This document shows, one piece after another, positions 63,561 to 64,000 of a stretch of 64,000 nucleotides of DNA. Origin of the DNA: Marisediminitalea alba. GTDB taxonomy: Bacteria > Pseudomonadota > Gammaproteobacteria > Enterobacterales > Alteromonadaceae. Below the pieces are notes generated by a model. The model made no database searches and had not been told where the DNA came from. It was given only the letters and a program-made list of their open reading frames with translations. Location: positions 1 through 64,000 of the forward strand of contig NZ_PVNP01000053.1 of the NCBI RefSeq assembly GCF_002993365.1, given 5' to 3'. The translations under genes and the position numbers were made by a program. Position 1 is the first letter of the stretch; the number at the start of each line of letters is the position of its first letter.

Positions 63561-64000
63561 CTATTTGCCAACGGGTAACTGCGTGGCCAGACTGCTCACC
63601 AGCAAACCAACCGCAATGGTCAAGGCAAAACTGGTGAGTGTACCTAGCATCACATATTCAGTGAGCTTTTTATCTTCACTCTGGCGCAAATCGCCAAAGC
63701 GAAACACCGATTTTGCCGCCAGCAAAAAACCAATTGCAGCAAACTGATTCAGCAAAATAAAGGTCAGTACCAGTACTCTTTCCAGATAACCGATGTTCTG
63801 CCCGGCGGCCTGCAAAGTGGTTTCACTTTCCTCATCGGGTTTATCGGCTTCTATGGCATTGCTCCAGGGCGCAAGGATCTGCTTGATAACAATCGATACC
63901 GGCCGCAGCACTAGCAGGTAACCAGTCATAATCGCCAGTGTTTTGTAGTTAAGTGACTGTTTGAGCCAGGCACTTATCGTAGCTTGTTCGGGCTGCCAAA
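63561..64000 (-). CDS. DUF3307 family membrane protein, C-terminal part
   Basis: The frame is open to the right edge, so the start lies outside the window. The visible part holds at least three hydrophobic segments (TGYLLVLRPVSIVI, VLVLTFILLNQFAAIGFLLAA, EYVMLGTLTSFALTIAVGLLV) and a loop with charged residues. KTLAIMTGYLLVLRPVSIVIKQIL fits the C-terminal domain of DUF3307 proteins. The ATG at 63929 is internal. Function unknown. Confidence 0.65.
   Translation of the reverse strand, partial: WQPEQATISAWLKQSLNYKTLAIMTGYLLVLRPVSIVIKQILAPWSNAIEADKPDEESETTLQAAGQNIGYLERVLVLTFILLNQFAAIGFLLAAKSVFRFGDLRQSEDKKLTEYVMLGTLTSFALTIAVGLLVSSLATQLPVGK

Overview
The window looks like chromosome of a marine gammaproteobacterium of the Alteromonadales (Alteromonas-like). 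The reasons are the zwf-pgl-edd-glk-eda operon divergent from hexR, monomeric isocitrate dehydrogenase, the small families DUF4826, DUF2789 and DUF2805, a TPR-sulfotransferase next to a large TonB-dependent receptor, and a tmRNA tag identical to that of E. coli. Species assignment is inference. Gene density is high and most of the window is ordinary core genome.

Layout. 1-197: 5' end of a group II intron (class C-like) on the minus strand, just past the eda terminator. 0.25-9.1 kb: Entner-Doudoroff/oxidative pentose phosphate operon (zwf, pgl, edd, glk, eda), its regulator hexR, and pykA; palindromes resembling HexR operators lie before zwf, hexR and pykA and again between ppsA and ppsR at 45.2 kb. 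9.4-14.7 kb: DUF4168 protein, nitroreductase, DoxX, sppA, sprT and a UPF0208 gene, with a 291-bp MITE-like element that supplies the sprT stop codon. 15-21 kb: trxB, aat, bpt, infA, clpA, clpS, cspD, an N-degron/protein-quality cluster. 21.2-24.4 kb: less conserved stretch with two lipoproteins and a divergent NagB-like protein. 24.5-34 kb: monomeric icd, rluE, mnmA, hflD, purB, a membrane class III cyclase with its ribosome binding site inside a hairpin, the roxA-type ribosomal oxygenase and a GNAT protein. 34-41 kb: DUF4826 and ydiJ, DUF2892, a GGDEF-EAL protein and a methyltransferase. 41.18-42.62 kb: a complete IS4-type insertion sequence with 10-bp target duplication, inserted in the terminator of ppsA. 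42.6-53.6 kb: ppsA/ppsR, TPR-sulfotransferase, TonB receptor, BCCT transporter and MarR regulator. 53.6-57 kb: rnfH-ratA divergent from smpB, a hydrolase and xdhC.

57.2-59.9 kb is the most unusual part. The tmRNA gene ssrA is followed by a 1.9-kb islet bounded by an exact 20-bp repeat of the ssrA 3' end. The islet has no integrase. It carries a 53-codon ORF, a nucleotidyltransferase-fold protein with AbiEii/MenT-like motifs, and a small lysine-rich protein. Right after it come the displaced ssrA-type terminator and three tandem 150-bp repeats, each full of hairpins and each ending in a tRNA-like 3' fragment, similar in plan to the rtT repeats behind E. coli tyrT.

59.9-64 kb: DsbA-family oxidoreductase, DUF2789, a chemotaxis receptor without a periplasmic sensor domain, DUF2805, a glutathione S-transferase-like gene broken by one frameshift, and the 3' part of a DUF3307 gene running off the right edge.

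How it works together: HexR probably links glucose catabolism (zwf to eda, pykA) with gluconeogenesis (ppsA); SmpB and ssrA act together in ribosome rescue; Aat, Bpt, ClpS and ClpA form the N-degron route.
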